Part shown: positions 6,767 through 14,615 of the stretch, piece after piece
Numbering within the stretch: position 1 is the first letter of the stretch
Layout: each line of letters opens with the position of its first letter
Assembly: GCA_023413275.1 (NCBI GenBank)
Contig: JAEZPX010000220.1
Location: 1 to 16,069, forward strand
Source: Bacillota bacterium
GTDB lineage: Bacteria; Bacillota; Clostridia; Lachnospirales; Anaerotignaceae
DNA: 16,069 bases
Direction: 5' to 3'
Notes under the pieces: generated by a model
What the model saw: the letters and a program-made list of their open reading frames with translations, nothing else
Told to the model about the DNA's origin: nothing
The model's database searches: none
Made by a program: the position numbers and the translations under genes

Positions 6767-7121
6767 TTATGTACGGCACAAGATTGTATAATATTAGTCG
6801 TAAGTGAAAAGTCAGCAAACAGAGAGTTGACAAGCGTGACAAAATATATTGAAGAAAACCTCGTGGCTGAAAGTCAACGCAAGTAAAGTTGAAACACCAA
6901 AGGGGCTGAAATATCTAGGTATGGATTATACTTTGGTAGTTTTCATAACAGTGTAGGGCAAGACTGAACATGCGGTTCAGTGATGAAGATGGGTTGAAAA
7001 TTTTCGAATAGCAGGCATGAAAATGGTATAAAAGGAAATTGATCGGCATGTGAGATTTCGATTACAAATGTGTATCTGCCGAAAAAAATTACGAGTATTT
7101 CGAGGAGGATGTAATGATTAG
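6767..7121 (+). pseudogene. Group II intron reverse transcriptase/maturase remnant
   Basis: Pieces in shifting frames follow the order of group II intron-encoded proteins. A former RYADDC motif survives as TAQDCII (6773-6793). SEKSANRELTSVTKYIEENL follows, then after a frameshift LKVNASKVETPKGLKYLG, then GLYFGSFHNSV. After a deletion that removes most of the thumb comes the maturase domain X signature WVENFRIAGMK (6990-7022), an in-frame TAA at 7029, and EIDRHVRFRLQMCICRK. Catalytic Asp residues, frame and internal segments are lost, so it is inactive. No domain V or VI could be recognised downstream. Confidence 0.7.
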
Positions 7122-7172
7122 TGTTGTTTTTAACCTCGAAAACGGTAAATATAAAGATGACATTAATATAAT

Positions 7173-7207
7173 AAGGGCAGAATCGATTTTATAATGGTTC
7201 TGCCCTT
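7173..7207. terminator. Strong inverted repeat
   Basis: AAGGGCAGAA (7173-7182) and TTCTGCCCTT (7198-7207) form a perfect 10-bp stem with a 15-nt loop. No U-tract follows, so termination is uncertain; it could be the end of the decayed intron or a protein-binding palindrome. Confidence 0.5.
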
Positions 7208-7315
7208 ACCTGAATTTATTTGAAGTAAATCAAAGGAACTTTGATAAATAATTTGGAATTTCTGTGATCATATAAACAAAAAAACTTAATAGATTTGCCA
7301 TTGAGGAAAACAACC

Positions 7316-7361
7316 AAGAGGCTATGTTCTTTTATTCATGAATTGCATAGCCTCTTTTATT
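7316..7361. terminator. Bidirectional-type terminator
   Basis: AAGAGGCTATG (7316-7326) and CATAGCCTCTT (7346-7356) form a perfect 11-bp stem followed by TTATTG on the plus strand and a T-rich tract on the minus strand. It is the first strong hairpin reached after the end of the minus-strand response regulator gene and could end that transcript. Confidence 0.65.
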
Positions 7362-7497
7362 GTTTGAGCTGTAGAAAAAAGATCGGCTATGAAAAGTCAA
7401 TCGGTTAAAGAAAGGACACACAACAAAAAGTTCTTAACGAAAAAAGCCAGGGACAAAAAAGAATGCCAAGATATAAAACTTAAAAATGTTATCGTAA
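7357..7497. other. AT-rich spacer downstream of the response regulator
   Basis: No gene, RNA or repeat recognised. Confidence 0.4.
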
Positions 7498-8544
7498 TTA
7501 AATATAGTTATTCCAATTAAAGTTCCTGGGGGTTAAGCCAGTTTGATTTTTGAATAATCTACTAAAATAATCAGTATCAACAAATCCTAATTTTTCAGCG
7601 ATATCATATAATTTTAAGTTCGAATAGGTTAAAAGAATTTTTGCATGTTCAATTTTATAATAATTTACGAAGTCAGTATATCTATATCCAGTTTCTTTTT
7701 TAAAAAGAGTACTGAGATATTTTTTATTAATATAAAATTGTTCAGAAATGTTTTGAAGAGTGATTAAATCCTTATCAATATTTAAAATAATATAATCACA
7801 TATATTTTGTATGTTTGGGCAGTCAATGGTAAACCTAAATTTGAATAATTCATTTCTTACAAAATGAATTTTAAAATTAAATAATCCAATTAAAGATAGT
7901 TCGCTTCGATGTTTATAACTTATTTTGCATATTTTTTCTATGGGAATGTATTTTGCAATATATTTATAATCAAATGTAATTTGATAAGCGAATTTATCAA
8001 ATATTTCATTGATTAATAAAACCTTTTCTTCATCATTATTACTATTGTCTGTAATATAGTTTGTTATCGATTTTAGAGCTGTAGCAAATATATTATCATC
8101 CTCTAATAAACTATTTGTTAGTTGTAAAATGTTATTTTGCAATAAAGAATTATTGTCAGTAAGATTTTTCAAATAATTATAAGCTCTGTCAAAAGTTTCT
8201 TTTATTTTTGTATCATTAACCGGTTTAACAATATAATCAAAAGCACCATTAATAATACCTTCCTTTGCATAAGTAAATTCAGAGTATTCACTTAAAAGAA
8301 TTGTGCATTTGCATAATTTTTTTTTATTAATTTCTTTTAAAAGATCGATACCATTCATTAACGGCATACGAATGTCGGTCAAAACAATATCAATATTTTC
8401 GGTGGTGACGATATTCAAAGCTTCCACACCGTTTTTTGCTATTCTCTTAATACGAAATTTATTTTGATTGTTTTCGAAATAGGACATTCTTGTGATCATC
8501 CTACAAAAAACATCTTTATCATCTACAATGAGAAGATTATACAT
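7498..8544 (-). CDS. AraC-type response regulator (YesN-like)
   Basis: About 348 residues from the ATG at 8544, giving MYNLLIVDDK. An earlier in-frame ATG at 8562 adds six residues, but the GGTGA about 5 nt before 8544 and the usual receiver start favour the later one. The receiver domain (1-120) has acidic pair D8/D9, phosphoacceptor D57 in VLTDIRMP, S85 at the Thr/Ser switch position and K107 in IVKPVN. A helical linker (125-245) follows. The C-terminal AraC DNA-binding domain (about 250-348) has ITLQNISEQFYINKKYLSTL as its first helix-turn-helix and IAEKLGFVDTDYFSRLFKN as its second. It is a two-component transcription factor. No kinase gene adjoins it, but the kinase at 12028 lies in the same cluster. 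It is divergent from the nitrilase gene and probably regulates it. Confidence 0.9.
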   Translation of the reverse strand: MYNLLIVDDKDVFCRMITRMSYFENNQNKFRIKRIAKNGVEALNIVTTENIDIVLTDIRMPLMNGIDLLKEINKKKLCKCTILLSEYSEFTYAKEGIINGAFDYIVKPVNDTKIKETFDRAYNYLKNLTDNNSLLQNNILQLTNSLLEDDNIFATALKSITNYITDNSNNDEEKVLLINEIFDKFAYQITFDYKYIAKYIPIEKICKISYKHRSELSLIGLFNFKIHFVRNELFKFRFTIDCPNIQNICDYIILNIDKDLITLQNISEQFYINKKYLSTLFKKETGYRYTDFVNYYKIEHAKILLTYSNLKLYDIAEKLGFVDTDYFSRLFKNQTGLTPRNFNWNNYI

Positions 8545-8593
8545 ATTTTCACCATCTTTCACAGGAACAAAGGTAATTATGATTTACAAATAA

Positions 8594-8622
8594 ATTATAT
8601 AAATAGAAGTTTGATATGGCAA
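8594..8622 (-). promoter_or_regulatory. Promoter of the response regulator gene
   Basis: On the minus strand, TTGCCA (8622-8617) and TATAAT (8599-8594) are spaced 17 nt apart. This is a good SigA-type promoter about 50 nt ahead of the start codon. Confidence 0.6.
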
Positions 8623-8684
8623 GATTTATATTCGGTTTTTGAAATTCTCTTACTTTTATGGGGGTTAAAAAAGGAAATAGTACA

Positions 8685-8713
8685 TTTACCGTAAAATTTC
8701 TTAGAAATATAAT
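8685..8713 (+). promoter_or_regulatory. Promoter of the nitrilase gene with -35 palindrome
   Basis: TTTACC (8685-8690) and TATAAT (8708-8713) are separated by 17 nt: consensus -10, weak -35, as expected for an activated promoter. The palindrome TTTAC-C-GTAAA (8685-8695) overlaps the -35. The 62 bp between this promoter and the divergent one is the natural place for AraC-type regulator binding. Confidence 0.6.
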
Positions 8714-8747
8714 ATAACAAGAATAATAAAATAAGGAGGCAGTAATT

Positions 8748-10571
8748 ATGGAAATTAAAGTGGGCAGTGCTAAAAAACCGAAATTTACGAACTATAAAGT
8801 TGCAGCAATTAATTATGACGTTCAGATTTATCGAAAAGAGGAAAACATCGAAAAGCAATATGCAATGGTAGAAGAAGCGGCAAAAAATGGTGCAAAATTA
8901 ATCGCGATTCCGGAAATGGGTACTACAGGATATTGTTGGTATAATCGTGAAGAAGTACAACCATTTGTTGAACCTATTCCAGGACCTACCACAGATAAAT
9001 TCATGTCACTTGCAAAAAAATATGATTGTTATATTGCCGTGTCCATGCCTGAGGTGGATCCAAAGACAGATATCTATTATAACTCCATAGCTCTTGTTGG
9101 ACCAGATGGAATTGTTGGAGTACATAGAAAGACCCACTTATATATAGCGGAACCCAAATGGGCCAAGCAGGGTGATTTAGATCATGTGGTGTTTGAGACA
9201 CCTATTGGAAATATTGGTATGCTTATCTGCATGGACATCCATTTTGTTGAGACAGCTCGCATTCAAGGACTGAGAAATGCAGATGTTATTATTCATGTAA
9301 GCAATTGGCTTGCAGAAAAAGCACCGGCGCCTTATTGGCTAACAAGAGCTTTTGATAATGGTTGCTATGTCCTTGAAGCAAACAGAGCCGGACTTGAAAG
9401 AACTGTTGAGTTTGCAGGAGGCAGTGTATTAATAAATCCGGATGGAACCATTGATAGTTATGTTGATGAGGGCAATCAAATCATGTATGGCACAGTTGAT
9501 ATTGAAAAGGCACGAAGCAAACAATTTGCAAATGGTGGCAACAAATTTTTGGAGCGCAGACCAAAGGAATACATGGAGATTATGCAGAATTCCTATTTAT
9601 GGAATCCCTTGGATTTCTTTGGGTTATATGGACAAGACCCATTACCGAAAGGAAAGAAATCCAAAATTACAGTAGTGCAAGTTCGCCCTACAACAGGGGA
9701 TGTAGATCTAAATATAGCTATGATAAAAAGAAAAGTTGAAGCAGCCGCGGCTGAGGGTAGTGAACTCATTGTTTTCCCTGAATTAACGTTAACAGGGCTT
9801 GTGGAGGAGGAAGAAGCAAAAAAATTGGCGGAGGAAATTCCGGGTGGAAAATCTGTAGATACTCTCATTGACCTCTCCATGAAATATAAAATCTACATTG
9901 TAGCAGGCATGCCTGAAAAAGATGGGGATAAATATTATAATACGGCTGTTTTAACGGGTCCGGAAGGACTTGCCGGTAAGTATAGAAAAATGCATTTGTG
10001 CGAAATAGATAATGGTTGGGCCGAAAAGGGAGACTTGGGATTCCCTCACTTTAATACTCCGGTTGGTCGAATTGGTATGTTAATCGGGCATGATGCGATG
10101 TTCCCTGAATCAGGGCGTATGTTGGCATTATCTGGAGTTGATCTGATTTGTTGCCCATCAGTTGTAAACGCTCCAAAGCCTTATGGATTATCAGGCACGA
10201 AAGAATGGCATAACTATCCAATACCAAGAGGCTATAGCACAATTCATTGGCATTTATGGCGTGTGCGTGGTGGAGAAAATAACTGCTATATGGCTTTTGC
10301 CAATCAGGTAGGCGAATATATCTCTGGGGATCCTTGCATTGGCAGAAGTGGAATTTTTGGGCCGGATACATTCCTGTTCCCTCGTCAGGAAGTCATTCTC
10401 AGTGAAAAGGATGAAGAAACAGCTTCTTTTGTAATCGATACGTCAAATAGTCAGGACTCAGTATATCCCACCAATGTGGTGAGAAGAAAAGATTTGGTTT
10501 GTATGCGTCAAACCTTATGGTATGACGTAATTATAGAGGAGAAACCACCTGTGTTGGACTTGTTTAAATAG
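8748..10571 (+). CDS. Tandem nitrilase-superfamily hydrolase, second domain lacking catalytic Cys
   Basis: A 607-residue protein, twice the usual carbon-nitrogen hydrolase length of about 280. Domain 1 (about 15-275) has the full Glu-Lys-Cys triad: E56 in AIPEMG, K128 in HRKTHLY, and C161 in GMLICMD. Domain 2 (about 305-570) keeps E345 in VFPELTLTG and K414 in YRKMHL, but the Cys position reads GMLIGHD, with Gly447 in place of Cys. Domain 2 should not hydrolyse a C-N bond and may be structural or regulatory. The superfamily hydrolyses nitriles, amides, carbamoyl or acylamide compounds; the substrate cannot be read from sequence. No signal peptide or membrane helix is present, so it is cytosolic. 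AAGGAGG (8733-8739) sets the start. It heads the probable operon with the membrane protein. Confidence 0.9.
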   Translation: MEIKVGSAKKPKFTNYKVAAINYDVQIYRKEENIEKQYAMVEEAAKNGAKLIAIPEMGTTGYCWYNREEVQPFVEPIPGPTTDKFMSLAKKYDCYIAVSMPEVDPKTDIYYNSIALVGPDGIVGVHRKTHLYIAEPKWAKQGDLDHVVFETPIGNIGMLICMDIHFVETARIQGLRNADVIIHVSNWLAEKAPAPYWLTRAFDNGCYVLEANRAGLERTVEFAGGSVLINPDGTIDSYVDEGNQIMYGTVDIEKARSKQFANGGNKFLERRPKEYMEIMQNSYLWNPLDFFGLYGQDPLPKGKKSKITVVQVRPTTGDVDLNIAMIKRKVEAAAAEGSELIVFPELTLTGLVEEEEAKKLAEEIPGGKSVDTLIDLSMKYKIYIVAGMPEKDGDKYYNTAVLTGPEGLAGKYRKMHLCEIDNGWAEKGDLGFPHFNTPVGRIGMLIGHDAMFPESGRMLALSGVDLICCPSVVNAPKPYGLSGTKEWHNYPIPRGYSTIHWHLWRVRGGENNCYMAFANQVGEYISGDPCIGRSGIFGPDTFLFPRQEVILSEKDEETASFVIDTSNSQDSVYPTNVVRRKDLVCMRQTLWYDVIIEEKPPVLDLFK

Positions 10572-10586
10572 TTTGGATTGGATTGT

Positions 10587-10614
10587 AAGGGGCGGCATAT
10601 ATACTGCCCCTTTT
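10587..10614 (+). terminator. Terminator between nitrilase and membrane protein genes
   Basis: AAGGGGC (10587-10593) and GCCCCTT (10606-10612) form a 7-bp, mostly GC stem with a 12-nt loop, running into TTTT (10611-10614). It would reduce expression of the downstream gene relative to the hydrolase. Confidence 0.7.
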
Positions 10615-10651
10615 CATCATCTTATTTTATCACAGAAAAGGGGAATTAAAT

Positions 10652-11815
10652 ATGAATACTAATGAACAGCAATATAAACAACGGTTCGGTTCTTTTTATG
10701 GTTTGCTTGGAACCATTTCTGTGGGGTTTGCCATTTATTTTTTTCTCAAATCAGTTCCAAAGATGAATATAATTCCTTCCTATAAACAAGTTGTTTCAAC
10801 GATAGACTTAGCTTCCAGCCAGATTCAATGGTTTTTAATGAATTTCACTGAAGCCAATTTCTATGCGGGAGCTATATCTTCTGCATTTCTTTTGATTGGC
10901 GGGGCTGTTGCTTGGCAGTTAAGTGTTCGCAAGTCAAAATTCACAGGGTTTGAAATATGTTATGGTAATGGGAATATATGGCCATGGATATTTGCTTCGC
11001 AAGTTCTCTCACTTTTATTAACAGAGTATATTTTTGGATATTTATATTTATTTGAAGCCGGAATGACGTGGGTTCCTACTTTTATTGTTTTGGTGAGTGT
11101 TCCCGCTTCTATGCTTCTTATATATGGTCCAAGCATTAAAAATTTAATTACTGTTTCTTTTATCGGAGGGGCTATCTGTACGCCTGTTGCGAGCTGGATT
11201 TCATCTGTAACTGGATCGTGGAATATTCCGGGGGCTGTAAGTAATGTATTGGCTATGGCACTTGTCGGTATTGTAGCTGGATGTATATGCAATGTAATCC
11301 CATGGATGGAGAGAGTACCAGTGAAACCGGTAAATAACACGAATGAAAGAAAAGAAAACTTTTATAGTGCTTCTTGGCTTATGCGAAGAACCATTGCTGA
11401 TTTAACAGAGCCTCTGTTTTATGGCAACGATATTGTAGCAGTGTTTTTATTGGTAGGTGTATGTATTGAATGGATACTTAACCCTGAATTAGCCACGGGT
11501 GGGGCAATGATGTTGCCTGCCATCATTTTATCCCAATTCATTAGTGGGGGCTTAGGGGTTTATCTATATACCAATAAATATGTTGAGTTGGGTTGGTATG
11601 CAACTTATGTGCCTGTTGTTTGCACAGCACCGGCATGTATTTTAATGTTTGGAGCAACAATGCCTATTATTATTATTTCTAGTGTTTTGGGGGCATTGAT
11701 TGGAGCGCCATTGGCTGAATTTGCCAACCGCAATAAGCCAGAATATATTCATGGAACAGTGGGGAATGTTAATTTCTATGGCGGACAGCACAGTAAACGA
11801 AGCCGCCGTCATTGA
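10652..11815 (+). CDS. Polytopic membrane protein, putative permease
   Basis: A 387-residue protein with about nine or ten predicted membrane segments by eye: around residues 15-33, 66-86, 110-132, 137-157, 162-185, 190-215, 258-280, 284-306, 312-331 and 333-352. Small-residue-rich helices such as ALVGIVAGCICN and SSVLGALIGAPLAEF are typical of transporters. The tail ends in a basic HSKRSRRH. A cytosolic-looking linker (about 217-255) lies between helices 6 and 7. I do not recognise a named family. It lies downstream of the nitrilase behind a leaky-looking terminator, and the next gene codes for a ligand-sensing kinase. Uptake of the hydrolase substrate is the natural guess, comparable in role (not sequence) to AmiS in the Pseudomonas ami operon. 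The ribosome binding site is AAAGGGGAA before the ATG. Confidence 0.8.
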   Translation: MNTNEQQYKQRFGSFYGLLGTISVGFAIYFFLKSVPKMNIIPSYKQVVSTIDLASSQIQWFLMNFTEANFYAGAISSAFLLIGGAVAWQLSVRKSKFTGFEICYGNGNIWPWIFASQVLSLLLTEYIFGYLYLFEAGMTWVPTFIVLVSVPASMLLIYGPSIKNLITVSFIGGAICTPVASWISSVTGSWNIPGAVSNVLAMALVGIVAGCICNVIPWMERVPVKPVNNTNERKENFYSASWLMRRTIADLTEPLFYGNDIVAVFLLVGVCIEWILNPELATGGAMMLPAIILSQFISGGLGVYLYTNKYVELGWYATYVPVVCTAPACILMFGATMPIIIISSVLGALIGAPLAEFANRNKPEYIHGTVGNVNFYGGQHSKRSRRH

Positions 11816-11853
11816 ATGTATACCTTGGATCTAAAATAGTGATTACATAAATT

Positions 11854-11894
11854 GGAAGGTTGAATTCTTATAGAATTTCAACCTTTCCATTTTT
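11854..11894 (+). terminator. Terminator after the membrane protein gene
   Basis: GGAAGGTTGAATTC (11854-11867) and GAATTTCAACCTTTCC (11873-11888) pair with two single-base bulges around a 5-nt loop and run into ATTTTT. It ends the nitrilase-permease transcript and separates the kinase gene. Confidence 0.75.
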
Positions 11895-11920
11895 AATATT
11901 TAGAAGTATTTTTTTGGTAG

Positions 11921-11929
11921 TGATATAAT
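11921..11929 (+). promoter_or_regulatory. Candidate extended -10 promoter for the kinase gene
   Basis: TGATATAAT is an extended -10 (TG-n-TATAAT) between the terminator and the kinase start; no good -35 is present at the expected distance. A similar TGATATAGT occurs at 11995-12003, nearer the gene but very close to its ribosome binding site. Confidence 0.4.
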
Positions 11930-12027
11930 GGGGTTGATTTATATTAGTATTTTACCTTTGTATTTAGAAAATGTTTTTTAAGGAAAATGTGCTTTGATAT
12001 AGTAGAGGTTATAAAGGAGCAGTGTCT

Positions 12028-14070
12028 ATGGGAAACAATGAAGAACAAAATATTAATTTGCTAAAAATGGAAATAGAAGATTTGAAGGAACAAATAGAAA
12101 AGCTGAAAGAGAGTAGTGGGAAAGAAATTAGGCAAGCCTATCTAGATGTTGAAGAATATTTCTATATGGTTTCTCATGAACTGAAAGAGCCCATTAGAGA
12201 AATTGATTTATATACAAAATTTGTTGAAGAGGATAGTAGTGAGCTATTGCTGCCTGAGTCTATAGAAGATTTGAAGTCAATTCATCAGACTTGCAGCAAA
12301 ATGATTGAAATGATAGAAAACTTTGTTGAGTACTCAAAAGCTAGTCAAAAGATATTAGATCGAAACGTAATAGAAATGAAGCCTTTGCTCACAAAATGCT
12401 TTGAAGGTTTGGTAAGGTCAAATCCAAGTAGAGAATTAGAACTTGAGGTGTTGGATCTACCAGATATCATTGGTGATGAATTTTTGATTCGACAAATGAT
12501 TGTAAATATACTTTCAAACAGTGTAAAATTCACTAAAAATATAGTTAATGCAAAGATCAAGGTTTATGCATATGAAGAAGCTGAAACAGTGAGTTTCTGT
12601 TTTGAAGATAATGGCGCTGGGTTTGAAATGAAGTATGCATCAGGAATATTTGAAATGTTTGAGAGGGTTCATAACGAGAGTGATTTTGGAGGACATGGTA
12701 TAGGCCTTGCAACGGTAAAAAAAATTGTGGATCGTTTTGAAGGTACAATAGAAATATTTGGTAAAATCAGTAAGGGTTGTGTAGTTACAATTAAATTCCC
12801 CAAAAGCATGATCAAACTTGCAGATGGTTTTGGGAAAAATAGAAGGTATAAAAAAGATAAAATTATAATTGGAACGATAGGTGCTTTATCGGGAGACTAT
12901 TCATTGATTGCACCTTGTAGAAAATTGGCTTATGAAATGGCTGTAGAAGAAATAAATTCTAGCGGAGGCATTGGTGGAAAGCAGGTTGAACTTTTATTTA
13001 GGGATTTTAATTCGGATCCATCTTTATGTTCAGAAATGGCATGGGAATTAATGGAGGTACATCAAGCAGATGTAATTATGGGCGGACAAATTTCATCAGC
13101 AAGAGAAGAGATTAGAAAAGTTGCTGACAAAACAAAGACTCTTTACTTTTTTGAAGCTTTGTATGAAGGTGGACTTGCGGATCATTATACTTTTTGCATA
13201 TCAGCAGCACCAGAACAAAATCTTTATCCTATGTTAAAATATTTGTATCAAAACAATATTAAGAAATTCTATATAATAACATCAGACTATAATTATGGCA
13301 TACTTTCTGCCGAAAGTGCAAAGTATTATATTGAAAAACTCGGTGGAAAAGTGATTGCAATAGAGTATTTCTATGCCTCAAAATCAAATTTTGATGTTAC
13401 AATTGATAATATAAAAGATGTCAACCCCGATGTCATTCTATCGTTTTGTGTTAGCAAAAATCAAAATAATTTTTATAAGCAATGGTTTGAAAAGGGTATA
13501 CGGAGTATTCCTATTGTGTCTACAATTGGAATTGGCTTATCTAATTTGCATAAAATATTTGAACCGCCAATCATGAATAATGTTTATTTTATGAGCTCTT
13601 ACATAGAGGAATTGCAGACTAAAGAAGCGAAAGCGTTTACAAATAAGTTAAGAAATAGATATGGGGCGCAAAAAGCACGTTACATTGAGTTTGATGCTGA
13701 AACAGCCTATACATCGGTATATCTATATAAAAAGGCAGTGGAGATTGCAGGTAGTACTGACACTGAGGCTGTTATAAAAGCATTAGAATCTGGATTGGTT
13801 AGTTTTAAAGGACCCGGAGGAAACGTAACTGTTCGTGGAGAAGATCATCATGTGATTCGGGATATGAATCTGTATAGGGTAGGGGAAAATCATAAAATTG
13901 AGGTGGTTCAACAGTATCCCTTTATGTACTCTGACTTTGTTGAAAAGTTAATTCATGAAGAGTTTGGAGTACAAGGAGGATTGAGAACCTGTGGGTTAAA
14001 TGCCCCTAATATGCAGTATAATCTTATGTTTCATAAAATATTGCAGGAGCCTGATCGTTTTTTACCCTAA
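12028..14070 (+). CDS. Cytosolic histidine kinase with C-terminal AmiC-like sensor domain
   Basis: A 680-residue protein. GGAG at 12016-12019 is 8 nt before the ATG at 12028; the GTG at 12022 is too close to it. A coiled coil (about 8-35) leads into the HisKA domain, with phosphoacceptor His50 in MVSHELKEPIREI. The ATPase domain (about 115-260) has N164 in the N box (IVNILSNSVKFT), D194 in EDNGAGF, the F box FEMFERVH and the G2 box GGHGIGLATV. From about residue 278 a type I periplasmic-binding-protein fold follows: IIIGTIGALSGDYS, then AVEEINSSGGIGGKQVEL, VIMGGQISSA, ITSDYNYG and GPGGNVTV. This is the family of AmiC, UrtA and FmdD. No signal peptide or membrane helix exists, so the ligand must be sensed in the cytosol. 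The sensor sits after the kinase, the reverse of the usual order. The likely partner is the AraC-type regulator at 7498-8544. Confidence 0.9.
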   Translation: MGNNEEQNINLLKMEIEDLKEQIEKLKESSGKEIRQAYLDVEEYFYMVSHELKEPIREIDLYTKFVEEDSSELLLPESIEDLKSIHQTCSKMIEMIENFVEYSKASQKILDRNVIEMKPLLTKCFEGLVRSNPSRELELEVLDLPDIIGDEFLIRQMIVNILSNSVKFTKNIVNAKIKVYAYEEAETVSFCFEDNGAGFEMKYASGIFEMFERVHNESDFGGHGIGLATVKKIVDRFEGTIEIFGKISKGCVVTIKFPKSMIKLADGFGKNRRYKKDKIIIGTIGALSGDYSLIAPCRKLAYEMAVEEINSSGGIGGKQVELLFRDFNSDPSLCSEMAWELMEVHQADVIMGGQISSAREEIRKVADKTKTLYFFEALYEGGLADHYTFCISAAPEQNLYPMLKYLYQNNIKKFYIITSDYNYGILSAESAKYYIEKLGGKVIAIEYFYASKSNFDVTIDNIKDVNPDVILSFCVSKNQNNFYKQWFEKGIRSIPIVSTIGIGLSNLHKIFEPPIMNNVYFMSSYIEELQTKEAKAFTNKLRNRYGAQKARYIEFDAETAYTSVYLYKKAVEIAGSTDTEAVIKALESGLVSFKGPGGNVTVRGEDHHVIRDMNLYRVGENHKIEVVQQYPFMYSDFVEKLIHEEFGVQGGLRTCGLNAPNMQYNLMFHKILQEPDRFLP

Positions 14071-14164
14071 TCAGAGTACATAGAAATGAGCTTGGGGAAG
14101 TTGCAAGAAGGATTAAAGCAATTTCTCATTATTTAAAACAGACTTTTGCAGTTTTTTAGAAAGA

Positions 14165-14383
14165 TTATTTAAGCTGAATTCTAAGAAATTGCCAATTATA
14201 AAATTTAGAAGCTGCCAAAACATTGGGTATTGAATTAATTGAGCAGTATGATAAGGATATATATCGGATTATTAGAATATTTTCTGTTAGGTTAGAAAGA
14301 CGCAGCGTACTAGTAAGGATATGTCCAATATTGGCATCTTTTTCTTCGGCTGTAATAGATTCATCTTGCAGAAGCAATAGCAT
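14165..14383 (-). pseudogene. Possible histidine kinase HisKA remnant
   Basis: The minus strand reads LLLLQDESITAEEKDANIGH and then ILTSTLRLSNLTENIL. This matches the second half of HisKA dimerisation helices in Firmicute kinases (LL.DE.IT.EE....I..I...T.RLSNL..N.L). The His-containing first helix and the ATPase domain are missing, and the frame ends in unrelated sequence. It is probably debris of a former kinase gene. Confidence 0.35.
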
Positions 14384-14615
14384 ATCAACTGATTATCAGG
14401 TATTACAGATCCTAGTTTAATCTTTAAGGGTTTCATTACACAAGTAGCAAGAAGCTATAGCATGTTTATGCAGAAGAGGATCTAAACTAAGCATGGAAGT
14501 TTAGATTATTTGTGGAAAAGTAGCGCTAAGGATGTAAGATTAGATCAATCAACAGCATCAGCAATAAGTAAATGTCGTGGGTGATGTGATAAATAAGTAT
14601 ATAAGATAGAAAAGC
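14384..14615. other. Gap without recognisable gene
   Basis: AT-rich sequence with only short frames in all six readings; no hairpin or repeat was noticed. Confidence 0.35.

Noticed and set aside
7114..7194. 26-codon ORF MISVVFNLENG with a GGAGG site
   Set aside because: Its ribosome binding site and start lie inside the maturase remnant in another frame, and its end runs into a hairpin arm; likely chance.
12022..12027. GTG start for the kinase
   Set aside because: Only 2 nt separate it from the GGAG site; the ATG at 12028 has 8-nt spacing.
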